This document shows positions 17,106 through 24,133 of a stretch of 64,000 nt of DNA, one piece after another. Both the position numbers and the translations under genes were made by a program. The notes beneath the pieces were generated by a model. That model had not been told where the DNA came from and made no database searches. It was given only the letters and a program-made list of their open reading frames with translations. Numbering within the stretch: the first letter of the stretch is position 1; every line of letters begins with the position of its first letter. Source of the DNA: an uncultured Clostridia bacterium (GTDB lineage: Bacteria > Bacillota > Clostridia > Oscillospirales > Ruminococcaceae); the NCBI GenBank assembly GCA_945876435.1, contig CAMCOD010000007.1, forward strand, positions 1-64,000. The letters are read 5' to 3'.

Positions 17106-17135
17106 TATTTCGCTAAATTTTTATTTAGCGAAATA
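17106..17135. repeat. Perfect 12-bp inverted repeat with 6-bp centre (dif-like geometry)
   Basis: TATTTCGCTAAA (17106-17117), centre TTTTTA, then TTTAGCGAAATA (17124-17135). The inner 11-6-11 arrangement equals that of a Xer recombination core site. The right arm shares TT..G..AAAT with the E. coli XerD half-site TTATGTTAAAT. It lies 95 bases upstream of the Xer-type recombinase ATG. An operator or RNA hairpin are the alternatives. Confidence 0.55.
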
Positions 17136-17229
17136 TGGTTTGAAAGAATACCCAGACCCCTATTTTTATTTGTATTTTGGGTTTTCTATTATCAATTGGC
17201 TGGCGGCTACAGTTTTGGAGGTTTTTAAA

Positions 17230-18264
17230 ATGAATTCCGATTTTCTTAATGACTGTCCGGATTTACTCCGAGACTTTCTATTTTATATGGAAACGATCCG
17301 CGGGCGCTCAGCCCGCACCGTCGATGGCTATTATATTGATCTTCGAACTTTTTTTCGTTATATCAGAGCAATAAAAATCCTTCACATCAAACCCAAGAAT
17401 GATGAAACTTTTCATTCGATTCCAATTGGAGATTTGGACAAGGATACCATTTGTAGCATTACTTTGTCCGATGTATATGCCTATCTGAATTTCTGCATGG
17501 ACGAACTCGGCAATCAGTCTGCTGCCCGAGCCAGAAAAGTAACCAGCATTCGCTCTTTTTATAAGTATGTCGTGACAAAAACCCCGTACCTGGAGGAAAG
17601 CCCAGTAAAAAACCTGGAACTTCCTGCTATCAAGCGTGCCATGCCAAAATATCTGACGCTGGAGGAGGCGTTGGAATTGCTCAATGGGGTGAAATCCAAA
17701 TTCACACAACGGGATTTCTGCATCATAACGCTGTTTCTCAACTGTGGTATGCGGGTTTCCGAGTTGGTGGGGATCGATTTGGATGACATTCGAGACGACA
17801 CTTTGAAACTTCTTGGTAAAGGCAACAAAGAGCGCATTATTTATCTCAATGACTCCTGCAAAATGGCCTTGGAGGAATACCTGAAAGTGAGAAAAGTGCC
17901 GGAGAACTGCAGCCGAGAGGACAAAAACGCCTTATTTCTATCCAAAAACGGCAAGAGATTGACCACCCGCCGGGTGGAACAGATCGTTGAGGAAGCTATG
18001 AAGCAGGCTGGTTTGTCCGGAATGGGTTACAGTCCTCATAAACTGCGGCATACAGCGGCCACTTTGATGTATCAGCACGGCGGAGTGGATATTCGTGTTT
18101 TAAAGGAAATTTTAGGGCATGAAAACCTGGGCACCACTGAGATTTACACCCACGTTTCCAACGCACAGATTCAAAACGCAGCCCAACGCTCTCCTTTATC
18201 GGGTGTGAAACCTAAAAAAGCTCCTGTCCTTCCCCCCGTGGAAACGGATAAAACAGATAAATAG
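17230..18264 (+). CDS. Site-specific tyrosine recombinase, XerC/XerD/XerA type
   Basis: 344 residues from the ATG at 17230, which has GGAGG 9 bases upstream. The frame is open back to 17005, but that stretch is AT-rich leader with inverted repeats and no homology. It has a SAM-like core-binding domain (residues 5-130) followed by the catalytic domain. All catalytic residues are visible: Arg in GMRVSEL, Lys in GKGNKERI, HKLRHTAAT (His, Arg), LGHENLGTTEIYTH (His and Tyr nucleophile). The SAM-like domain has a long insert around residues 45-75. It is a stand-alone chromosomal recombinase next to nth rather than a prophage integrase, so dimer resolution is the likely role. A dif-like palindrome precedes it. 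Confidence 0.9.
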   Translation: MNSDFLNDCPDLLRDFLFYMETIRGRSARTVDGYYIDLRTFFRYIRAIKILHIKPKNDETFHSIPIGDLDKDTICSITLSDVYAYLNFCMDELGNQSAARARKVTSIRSFYKYVVTKTPYLEESPVKNLELPAIKRAMPKYLTLEEALELLNGVKSKFTQRDFCIITLFLNCGMRVSELVGIDLDDIRDDTLKLLGKGNKERIIYLNDSCKMALEEYLKVRKVPENCSREDKNALFLSKNGKRLTTRRVEQIVEEAMKQAGLSGMGYSPHKLRHTAATLMYQHGGVDIRVLKEILGHENLGTTEIYTHVSNAQIQNAAQRSPLSGVKPKKAPVLPPVETDKTDK

Positions 18265-18297
18265 AAACGATAAAAATATACGAAATGAGGTTTTAGT

Positions 18298-18939
18298 ATG
18301 GAATTAAAAGAAAAGGCTTTGTTGGCGATAGAAGCCTTGGAACAGCAGTATCCGGATGCTATTTGTTCCCTGGTTTATGAGCGGCCTTATGAGCTGCTGA
18401 TCTCTACCCGTCTTGCGGCTCAATGCACGGATGCCCGTGTGAACATCGTAACCAAAGATTTGTTTGAGAAATACCGTTCTCTGGAGGATTTTGCGAATGC
18501 GGAATTAAGCGACGTGGAAAATATCATCAAAAGCTGCGGACTTTACAAAACCAAAGCCAAGGATATTATTGCCATGTGCAAAATGCTGGTGGAGGATTTT
18601 GGCGGTATTTTGCCGGACACCGTCGAAGAACTGACCAAGCTGCCAGGTATCGGCCGAAAAACGGCGAATTTAGTCGTTGGAGATATTTATCATAAACCGG
18701 CTGTTGTTTGTGATACGCACTGCATCCGCATCACCAATCTGCTTGGGCTTACCAAAGGTAAGGATGCTTTCAAAGTGGAAAAACAACTGCGGGAAATCCT
18801 GCCTATGGATCGTGCCAATGATTTTTGTCATCGCTTGGTTCTGCATGGACGGGATACCTGTGTTGCCAACCGTCCCAAATGCGCAGACTGTTGTATGAAG
18901 CACTTTTGTTCTCATGCGCAGGAAATCGGTGTGAACTAA
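18298..18939 (+). CDS. nth: Endonuclease III
   Basis: 213 residues, the usual size. The helix-hairpin-helix TKLPGIGRKTANLVVGD contains the catalytic Lys, and VCDTHCIRI supplies the catalytic Asp. The C-terminal [4Fe-4S] ligands follow C-x6-C-x2-C-x5-C (CVANRPKC, ADC, CMKHFC). Nth removes oxidised pyrimidines and nicks at AP sites. It starts 33 bases after the recombinase stop, with GAGG upstream, so the two may share a transcript. It is separated by a terminator hairpin from the convergent zinc-ribbon gene. Confidence 0.96.
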   Translation: MELKEKALLAIEALEQQYPDAICSLVYERPYELLISTRLAAQCTDARVNIVTKDLFEKYRSLEDFANAELSDVENIIKSCGLYKTKAKDIIAMCKMLVEDFGGILPDTVEELTKLPGIGRKTANLVVGDIYHKPAVVCDTHCIRITNLLGLTKGKDAFKVEKQLREILPMDRANDFCHRLVLHGRDTCVANRPKCADCCMKHFCSHAQEIGVN

Positions 18940-18967
18940 AAAAGGCCCTGCGCATGGTGCAGGACCT
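18938..18967 (-). terminator. Intrinsic terminator for the zinc-ribbon gene, shared hairpin with nth
   Basis: AGGCCCTGC / GCAGGACCT (18943-18967, one mismatch). On the minus strand it is followed by TTTTTT. On the plus strand only ATTTTTATG lies some bases later, so its main effect is on minus. Confidence 0.75.
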
Positions 18968-18981
18968 TAGAGAGACTATTT

Positions 18982-19380
18982 TTATGTTTTTCGGATCAAC
19001 TGCGTTTTGCACTTGGGACAGGAAATACAGATCTTACCCTTCCCTTTTGGCACACGCAGCACCTGGTGGCACTGGGGACATTTGAAATAGCGATGGGTTT
19101 TCCGGTCCCACCACTGCTGCTGTTTCTGGCGGCACCACTGGGCGGCCTTCTGCCAATAGGGCATAAATTTCAAATTCTCATTGTAGCGCGCGGAAATATT
19201 GCGGGAATACATCCGAAAAATAACCAGTACCAGTAAAATCAGTCCAAGGGTGGACAAAATGTGCCAGCCGCTAATGGCCGCGATCAAACTCAACAGCAGA
19301 GCGAGGATGGTCATCGCCAAATTCAGCTGATCCATGCCATAGCGCCCCATCATAAAATTTTGCAGTTTTTGCCGAAACAT
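18982..19380 (-). CDS. Small membrane protein with C-terminal zinc ribbon
   Basis: 132 residues from the ATG at 19380 with AGGAG upstream. Two hydrophobic helices lie at about residues 20-38 and 42-56 (LNLAMTILALLLSLIAA, LSTLGLILLVLVIFRM). A basic segment and a C-terminal CPQCHQVLRVPKGKGKICISCPKC follow; the two CPxC pairs form a zinc ribbon facing the cytoplasm if the N terminus is inside. I recognise it as a conserved Clostridia protein without a known role. It is convergent with nth and divergent from the gene at 19518. Confidence 0.75.
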   Translation of the reverse strand: MFRQKLQNFMMGRYGMDQLNLAMTILALLLSLIAAISGWHILSTLGLILLVLVIFRMYSRNISARYNENLKFMPYWQKAAQWCRQKQQQWWDRKTHRYFKCPQCHQVLRVPKGKGKICISCPKCKTQLIRKT

Positions 19381-19517
19381 AAATCATACTCCTTAAACGT
19401 TTTAATGAACAAGTTGGATTAATTTTTAGTATAGCACAAAGCATGGAGGAAGAATAAAAAATTTTTCGTATGCTTTGTAAATAAAATTCGAATCTTTTCC
19501 AAAAAAGGAGGGTCAAA

Positions 19518-19949
19518 ATGCAATCAATTGATGTCTACTCCTATCAGTGTGGTGTAATGGACGCCTTCAGCGAAGTGGTTTCCGCCGGCGTGAAGCGTAT
19601 TGCCCTTTCCCATCCCTGTGATACAGCAGAAGAGCGTGACCGCTACCTTCCCTTCGCGGAACAGCTCTGTAAACACTATGGTAATGTCCTTTATCTGGAA
19701 AACGAAGGCCTGGTGACGGATCTTTTTCCTCTTTCCCTGAACAAGGGCAAATTCAATATGGTTTTTGCCCATAAGCCGGAAGATTTAACTCTTTACCGGG
19801 AGCTGTCGCAGAGGAAAAAAGAATTGGTGGAAAAGAACCTCTACTTTGGTGAAGCCCGCCGTCGTCTTGCCTTCGATTTTGGCCGTCTGCTCTCCTACAG
19901 CGAGGAAGCCATAGAGCGCCTGGTTCGGCAGAACCAGGAAAAAGAATAA
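19518..19949 (+). CDS. Conserved-looking protein of unknown function
   Basis: 143 residues from the ATG at 19518 with AAGGAGGG upstream. The N-terminal half alternates as alpha/beta (DAFSEVVSAGVKRIALSHP, GNVLYLENEGLVTDLFP). The C-terminal half is charged and helical (ELSQRKKELVEKNLYFGEARR). It has no membrane segment and no metal motif. I do not recognise the family. The strong ribosome binding site and codon use like its neighbours suggest a real gene. It ends 14 bases before the tRNA promoter. Confidence 0.7.
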   Translation: MQSIDVYSYQCGVMDAFSEVVSAGVKRIALSHPCDTAEERDRYLPFAEQLCKHYGNVLYLENEGLVTDLFPLSLNKGKFNMVFAHKPEDLTLYRELSQRKKELVEKNLYFGEARRRLAFDFGRLLSYSEEAIERLVRQNQEKE

Positions 19950-19963
19950 TCTTTTCCAAACTC

Positions 19964-19992
19964 TTGATTTTTTCGCTGACTTGTATTATAAT
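19964..19992 (+). promoter_or_regulatory. Sigma-A promoter for tRNA-Thr
   Basis: TTGATT (19964-19969), exactly 17 bases, TATAAT (19987-19992), 18 bases before the first base of the tRNA. Confidence 0.85.
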
Positions 19993-20010
19993 AAACAAGT
20001 CAGCAATGAT

Positions 20011-20086
20011 GCTTGTGTAGCACAGTCGGTAGTGCAGCTCATTCGTAATGAGCAGGTCGCCCGTTCGAGCCGGGTCACAAGCTCCA
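20011..20086 (+). tRNA. tRNA-Thr (anticodon CGU)
   Basis: A cloverleaf can be drawn by hand: acceptor GCTTGTG/CACAAGC, D stem GCAC/GTGC with loop AGTCGGTA, anticodon stem GCTCA/TGAGC around TTCGTAA (anticodon CGU reading ACG), T stem GCCCG/CGGGT around TTCGAGC, discriminator T and encoded CCA. It is 76 bases long and transcribed alone, with its own promoter and terminator. Confidence 0.95.
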
Positions 20087-20088
20087 TG

Positions 20089-20130
20089 AAACTCCTGAAA
20101 ATGGTCGATTGGCCCTTTTCAGGAGTTTTT
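20089..20130 (+). terminator. Intrinsic terminator after tRNA-Thr
   Basis: AACTCCTGAAAA / TTTTCAGGAGTT stem with a 13-base loop, followed by TTTTT. Confidence 0.9.
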
Positions 20131-20176
20131 CACTATAAGAACCAAGAAAACAAATCGTTAAAAGGAGAATGACCTT

Positions 20177-20359
20177 ATGGACAGCAGTGTATACGCTTTC
20201 CCCAGCAGCCGGGAGGAAGCCCTTGCCATGCTTTGGCTGGAAAAACAGGATTTAAGCGGCAAAACGCCGGCTGAACTTCACACCATGTACTGGGAAGCTC
20301 TGAAAGAAATCCGCGCTGATTATGCCGCAAAACGAAATTCCGGCTATTCTTTCCGATAA
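20177..20359 (+). CDS. Small protein of unknown function upstream of an alpha/beta hydrolase
   Basis: 60 residues from the ATG at 20177 with AAAGGAG 8-9 bases upstream. The product is soluble and helical (SREEALAMLWLEKQDL, ELHTMYWEALKEIRADYAAK). Its TAA is followed directly by the ATG of the hydrolase (TAAATG), so translation is probably coupled. I do not recognise the family. It is short, but the strong ribosome binding site and tight coupling support a real gene. Confidence 0.65.
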   Translation: MDSSVYAFPSSREEALAMLWLEKQDLSGKTPAELHTMYWEALKEIRADYAAKRNSGYSFR

Positions 20360-21165
20360 ATGATGTTGTATCAAGCAAAGAATTTTACGCTTTCCCTCAA
20401 AAAAGGCCAAATGGATGGTATTTCCTTTGGCCGAGGCCAAAAGAATCTGCTGATCCTGCCCGGTTTGGGCGATGGCATCCGAACGGTCAAAGGCTCTGCC
20501 CTTCCCTTTGCCTTTTCATACCGCTGCTTTGCTCAGGAATACAGGGTCTATGTGCTCAGCCGGAAAGAACCTCTGCCCCAAAGCTGCACCATACGGGAGA
20601 TGGCCGCTGATGTGTTGGAAGCGATGGACGCACTTGCCATCAGCAAGGTAAAGGTTCTAGGTGTTTCCATGGGCGGCATGATCGCCCAACAGCTTGCTCT
20701 TCTTTGTCCGGAAAGAATCGAAAAGATGGTTTTAGCTGTGACCGCTTGCCGGAACAATGAGACACTCAATAGCGTGGTCAGGCACTGGATGGCACTGGCG
20801 GAATCCGGCTCCTTTCAGGAATTGATGATCGACACCATCGAACACAGCTATACCGAAGCCTATTTGAAAAAAAACGCCGCTTGTATCCCCTTCTGTCGTT
20901 GTTGGGAAAACCGAAAAGCTTTTGCCGTTTCCTCACAATGGCAGAAGCCTGCCTTCACCACAATACCGAGGATCAGTTGGAACAGATCCATATTCCAACT
21001 CTGGTGATCGGCGCTGCGGAGGACAAGATCATAGGAAGCCAGGCCTCTTTGGAAATAGCGGCGAGACTTCCTTGTGGACAGCTGTTTCTTTATGATGGTT
21101 TCGGGCATGGAGTTTACGAAGAAGCCAAGGATTTTAACCAGCGCGTGATGGACTTTTTGCAGTAA
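20360..21165 (+). pseudogene. Alpha/beta hydrolase split by a frameshift at an A8 run
   Basis: The first frame (20360 onward) gives a normal alpha/beta hydrolase N-terminal half: LLILPGLGDG and the nucleophile elbow VLGVSMGGMIAQQ (Ser). At AAAAAAAA (20867-20874) the coding potential moves to another frame. That second frame continues KRRLYPLLSLLGKPKS and ends with IPTLVIGAAEDKI (acid Asp), FLYDGFGHGVYEEA (catalytic His) and VMDFLQ, stopping at 21165. Restoring the frame needs one extra A, or two fewer, and would yield about 268 residues with a complete Ser-Asp-His triad. Without correction the first frame stops at 21007 with a nonsense tail. Possible explanations are a base-calling error in the homopolymer, a recent mutation, phase variation, or RNA polymerase slippage. 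Confidence 0.8.
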
Positions 21166-21177
21166 TCGCCTTTCCTC

Positions 21178-21222
21178 TTGCAGACACAGACAAAATGTGC
21201 TATGATTAAGGAGCGATCATAG
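21178..21222 (+). promoter_or_regulatory. Promoter with an inverted repeat over the -10 box
   Basis: TTGCAG (21178-21183), 17-base spacer, TATGAT (21201-21206). A perfect inverted repeat CTATGAT (21200-21206) / ATCATAG (21216-21222) with a 9-base centre covers the -10 and the start site, as a repressor operator would. Confidence 0.65.
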
Positions 21223-21269
21223 CCTGATTTAGTATATTTTATATATTTTATTAAAGGAGTTGTTGGCTG

Positions 21270-21551
21270 ATGCATGAAGTTTTAAACTGTGTAACTGTAA
21301 AAAACGGCACTCTGCCGGAGGAAGAGATTCTGGCTTATGTTGCCCATGTGGAAAAGGAAAATCCAAACCGATCCATTGAGTCCATGACCATCGAGCTGGA
21401 TGGTGATTATGTAAATCTGTCCTATGTTCTGAAGCCAGTTCCCTTTGAGCGCATCCGCCGCATCACCGGTTATTTGGTTGGCACCATGGATAACTGGAAT
21501 GACGCCAAACGCGCCGAAGAACGGGATCGTGTAAAACACAACCTTTCATAA
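21270..21551 (+). CDS. Stand-alone NrdD C-terminal-like protein (anaerobic ribonucleotide reductase related)
   Basis: 93 residues from the ATG at 21270 with AAAGGAG upstream. The C-terminal part, RIRRITGYLVGTMDNWNDAKRA...RVKH, resembles the end of class III ribonucleotide reductase NrdD (R-x-GYL-x-G...DRVKH), and this small family is commonly labelled that way. It has neither the catalytic barrel nor the zinc-binding cysteines. The glycyl-radical loop RVCGYLG is only partly matched (RITGYLVG), so it cannot be a reductase by itself. It might act in trans or be regulatory. It has its own promoter with an operator-like repeat and a strong downstream terminator. Confidence 0.65.
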   Translation: MHEVLNCVTVKNGTLPEEEILAYVAHVEKENPNRSIESMTIELDGDYVNLSYVLKPVPFERIRRITGYLVGTMDNWNDAKRAEERDRVKHNLS

Positions 21552-21608
21552 AACCATAGCAAGAATCCCCTCTGAACAATAAGCGGGGGATCCAACAAAA
21601 AACCCAAC

Positions 21609-21642
21609 CGGCGGCTGAGAGCTTTGATTCTCTCAGCCGCCG
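21609..21642. terminator. Bidirectional terminator between convergent genes
   Basis: Perfect 13-bp stem CGGCGGCTGAGAG / CTCTCAGCCGCCG, loop CTTTGATT. On the plus strand TCTTCTCT follows; on the minus strand GTTGGGTTTTTTG follows. It separates the NrdD-like gene from the GNAT gene. Confidence 0.85.
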
Positions 21643-21659
21643 TCTTCTCTATCCTTCTG

Positions 21660-22220
21660 TTAATGATCCGCCCTGTCCGGGAACCAGCCCAGCTCCAGTC
21701 GGACTTCCTTGCGCTCCAAATCCTGATTGCTGTAGCAGCAGGCATCAAAACCGATCAGCGTGAAACCTTCATGGAGGTAAAAACCGATGGCGTTAACATT
21801 GCAGGACTGCGTTTCCAGCATCAGAACACGGTTTCCTTCCTTTCGAGCTGTCTCCTTCGCCAGATTCATCAGCTGCTTTCCGAAGCCCTGCTTTTGATAA
21901 GGCTGATCGACCCAAAGTTCTGTCACACGCAGACGGTTGGACCAATTTTCCGGACAAAGCTCAATCGCGGCCACCAGCTTCCCTTTGTCCAAAAAACCAT
22001 AGGCCTTTGCCTCCTCCCAGTGATCCTGGTACAGACTGTCTGGAAAGTCATATTTTTCTGGAGAAATGGTCAGAGGTTCATGGAAGGAACGCAATTCCAT
22101 GGAAACCGTAAAACCTTTGGCACTTTGCTGCACAGCAACATCATAGTACTGTTCGGTGGTATAGCCGATGGGCAAAATCTGTCCCTTCCACTGTTCCTTT
22201 GGTAAAAATACAAGTTCCAT
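21660..22220 (-). CDS. GNAT family N-acetyltransferase
   Basis: 186 residues from the ATG at 22220, which has GGGAG 6 bases upstream; the open frame extends further but overlaps the upstream gene. The acetyl-CoA motif QPYQKQGFGKQLM (Q-x2-G-x-G) and the following NVNAIGFYLHEGFTLIG are typical of GNAT enzymes. The N-terminal 70 residues look like a substrate-specific extension. Substrate unknown. It starts one base after the stop of the free-Met-sulfoxide reductase gene and is the last gene of a three-gene minus-strand operon ended by the bidirectional terminator. Confidence 0.88.
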   Translation of the reverse strand: MELVFLPKEQWKGQILPIGYTTEQYYDVAVQQSAKGFTVSMELRSFHEPLTISPEKYDFPDSLYQDHWEEAKAYGFLDKGKLVAAIELCPENWSNRLRVTELWVDQPYQKQGFGKQLMNLAKETARKEGNRVLMLETQSCNVNAIGFYLHEGFTLIGFDACCYSNQDLERKEVRLELGWFPDRADH

Positions 22221-22221
22221 A

Positions 22222-22746
22222 TCAATACTCCCAAGCGCATTGGTTCTCCAGATGCGCACAAAGCTGCTCCAGATACTTTTGCTCTGTCTCATGGAAGCGG
22301 TTGAAGTCAGCACTGTCAATGTCCAGCACAGCAATTACCATCCCATTGTGATGGATGGGCACCACAATTTCGGAGCGGGATGCGCTGTCGCAGGCAATGT
22401 GTCCGGGAAATTCATGAACATTGGGAACAAGCTGCGTTTTATCTTCCGCTGCGGCAGTCCCGCAGACTCCCTTACCAATGGAAATACGCCGGCAGGCGGA
22501 TTTTCCCTGGAAAGGTCCCAAAACAAGCACGCCGTTTCGCAGCAGATAGAACCCGCACCAGCTGATGTTGCTCAGATATTGCCATAAAACAGCCGCTGTG
22601 TTGGACAGATTGCAGATGGTGTCCGGCTCATCCATGGTAAGAGCCTTGCAGCGGGCCAGTGCCAGCCGGCACTGTTCTTCCTCCGCAGCGTTTTCCAAGC
22701 CCCAGCCACTGAAACCGGTGGGAATTTTGTTATTTTTTTCTTCCAT
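22222..22746 (-). CDS. msrC: GAF-domain free methionine-(R)-sulfoxide reductase
   Basis: 174 residues made of one GAF domain. The fRMsr signatures are present: ISWCGFYLL, FQGKSACRRISIGKGVCGTA with two cysteines, and HIACDSASRSEIVVP with the third. These are the residues that reduce free Met-R-sulfoxide and are recycled by thioredoxin. The ATG at 22746 follows AGGAGTGAAGG and lies 3 bases after the stop of the pyrophosphatase-like gene. The operon could serve oxidative-stress defence, but the other two members do not confirm that. Confidence 0.9.
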   Translation of the reverse strand: MEEKNNKIPTGFSGWGLENAAEEEQCRLALARCKALTMDEPDTICNLSNTAAVLWQYLSNISWCGFYLLRNGVLVLGPFQGKSACRRISIGKGVCGTAAAEDKTQLVPNVHEFPGHIACDSASRSEIVVPIHHNGMVIAVLDIDSADFNRFHETEQKYLEQLCAHLENQCAWEY

Positions 22747-22749
22747 AGC

Positions 22750-23106
22750 TTATCCTTCACTCCTTTTTGAGATCAGCAGCCCTTTCATATATGGGCTGTT
22801 ATTGTGAAACTGATAGATTTGTTCCCGTTCCTCTTCTGTGCAGGCAATAAGAATTTTTATCTCAGAATCCCGTTTCATCAAATCCACAATACACATGATC
22901 CCATTGATTTGTTTTTGTTTCTCTGTTCCTAGCCACACATCAATTCCAGCCCCATCCATAGAACGGGTATTCTCCAGATAGCCGTAGTCCACTGGATAGA
23001 TGAGCTGCGGAAATCGAGGATGAGCAGAGTTTTTGGGCCTATCAATCACGATTTCCGCCCCACTCACCAACTTTTCCAGTGCAGCCCAGAATTCCGGATC
23101 GTAAAT
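22750..23106 (-). CDS. Inorganic pyrophosphatase-like protein with an apparent ATT start
   Basis: About 118 residues. The core EIVIDRPKNSAHPRFPQ and LIYPVDYGYLENT resembles the short pyrophosphatase-like family of Clostridia. The active-site loop of true enzymes, DGDPLD, reads MDGAGIDVWLG here, so one metal-binding Asp is missing and catalysis is doubtful. The conserved N-terminal segment YDPEFWAALEKLVSG lies upstream of the only canonical start (TTG at 23070). It begins with ATT at 23106, preceded by AAGGTGAAGGAAG and by an in-frame TGA three codons earlier. I set the start at the ATT. If that is wrong the protein begins at 23070. It heads the operon with msrC and a GNAT gene. Confidence 0.65.
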   Translation of the reverse strand: MYDPEFWAALEKLVSGAEIVIDRPKNSAHPRFPQLIYPVDYGYLENTRSMDGAGIDVWLGTEKQKQINGIMCIVDLMKRDSEIKILIACTEEEREQIYQFHNNSPYMKGLLISKRSEG

Positions 23107-23145
23107 CTTCCTTCACCTTCCTTCTGCTTATAAAACCAGTTTATG

Positions 23146-23175
23146 AAAAAAGCCCCTGACACGCAGAGGCTTTTT
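23146..23175 (-). terminator. Terminator after the transketolase genes
   Basis: Reading minus: AAAAAGCCTCTG, loop CGTGT, CAGGGGCTTTTTT. One mismatch or wobble in the stem, then six T. Confidence 0.88.
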
Positions 23176-23186
23176 GTTTTCAGAGC

Positions 23187-24131
23187 TTATTTGTTCAGCA
23201 TTTTTTTAGCGGTCTCAACAATATTGGCTGCGCGCAGACCAAACTCTGTGATCAGATCACCGCCGGGGCCGGAATGACCGAACACATCCTGAACACCCAT
23301 TTTCACAACCGGAACGGGGCAGTTTGCGCTGACAGCGTCACAAACCGCAGAACCCAGGCCGCCGATAACGGAATGTTCCTCAATGGTGATGATCTTGCCG
23401 GTTTCTCTGGCTGCTTTGCAAATCAATTCCTCGTCCAGAGGTTTGATGGTATGGATGTTAATAATTCTGGCGTCGATTCCCTCTTTGGCCAGGAGTTCAC
23501 CGGCTTCAATGGCTTCCGCTACCATCAGGCCGGTAGCTACAACAGTAATATCCTTACCGTCACGCAGAGTAATGCCTTTCCCCAGCTCAAATTTATAGGT
23601 TTCAGCGTCGTTGACAACCGGAACTGCCATACGGCCAAAGCGCAGATAAACTGGGCCGACATGTTCGATTGCCGCTCTTACAGCAGCTTTCGCTTCCACA
23701 TCATCCGCAGGATTGATAATAACCATACCAGGAATTGTGCGCATCAAAGCGATATCTTCACAGCACTGATGGGTTGCGCCGTCTTCACCAACAGAGATGC
23801 CGGCGTGGGTCGCACCGATTTTTACATTGTTGTGTGGGTAACCGACGGAGTTGCGGATCTGCTCGAAGGCACGACCGGCAGCAAACATAGCGAAGGAGCT
23901 GGCGAAGGGGATCATGCCGCAGGCGGACAGACCAGCTGCAACGCCGATCATATTGGCTTCCGCGATACCGCAGTCAATGAAGCGCTCCGGACAAACCTTT
24001 TTAAAGGTAGCGGTTTTGGTCGCGCCGGCAAGGTCAGCGTCCAGAACCACCAGATTGGGATATTCCGCTGCAAGCTCGGCCAAAGCATTGCCATAGCTTT
24101 CTCTTGTTGCGATTTTTTTAACATCTGCCAT
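23187..24131 (-). CDS. Transketolase, C-terminal subunit
   Basis: 314 residues covering the pyrimidine-binding and C-terminal domains of transketolase: DADLAGATKT, RFIDCGIAEANMIGVAAGLS (Glu that activates thiamine), GEDGATHQCCEDIALMRTIP and EEHSVIGGLGSAV. Firmicutes commonly split transketolase into two genes. The partner encoding the N-terminal half ends 2 bases before this ATG. Together they move two-carbon units between pentose and triose/hexose phosphates, giving ribose 5-phosphate and erythrose 4-phosphate. DXP synthase is related but has a different domain arrangement. Confidence 0.94.
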   Translation of the reverse strand: MADVKKIATRESYGNALAELAAEYPNLVVLDADLAGATKTATFKKVCPERFIDCGIAEANMIGVAAGLSACGMIPFASSFAMFAAGRAFEQIRNSVGYPHNNVKIGATHAGISVGEDGATHQCCEDIALMRTIPGMVIINPADDVEAKAAVRAAIEHVGPVYLRFGRMAVPVVNDAETYKFELGKGITLRDGKDITVVATGLMVAEAIEAGELLAKEGIDARIINIHTIKPLDEELICKAARETGKIITIEEHSVIGGLGSAVCDAVSANCPVPVVKMGVQDVFGHSGPGGDLITEFGLRAANIVETAKKMLNK

Positions 24132-24133
24132 GA

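Noticed and set aside
17005..17229. 75-residue N-terminal extension of the tyrosine recombinase
   Set aside because: AT-rich, full of inverted repeats, no homology, begins with TTG inside a terminator tail; the ATG at 17230 has GGAGG.
17230..18264. Prophage or integrative element marked by the tyrosine recombinase and the nearby tRNA
   Set aside because: No phage or conjugation genes, no direct repeat of the tRNA-Thr 3' end, and housekeeping genes on both sides.
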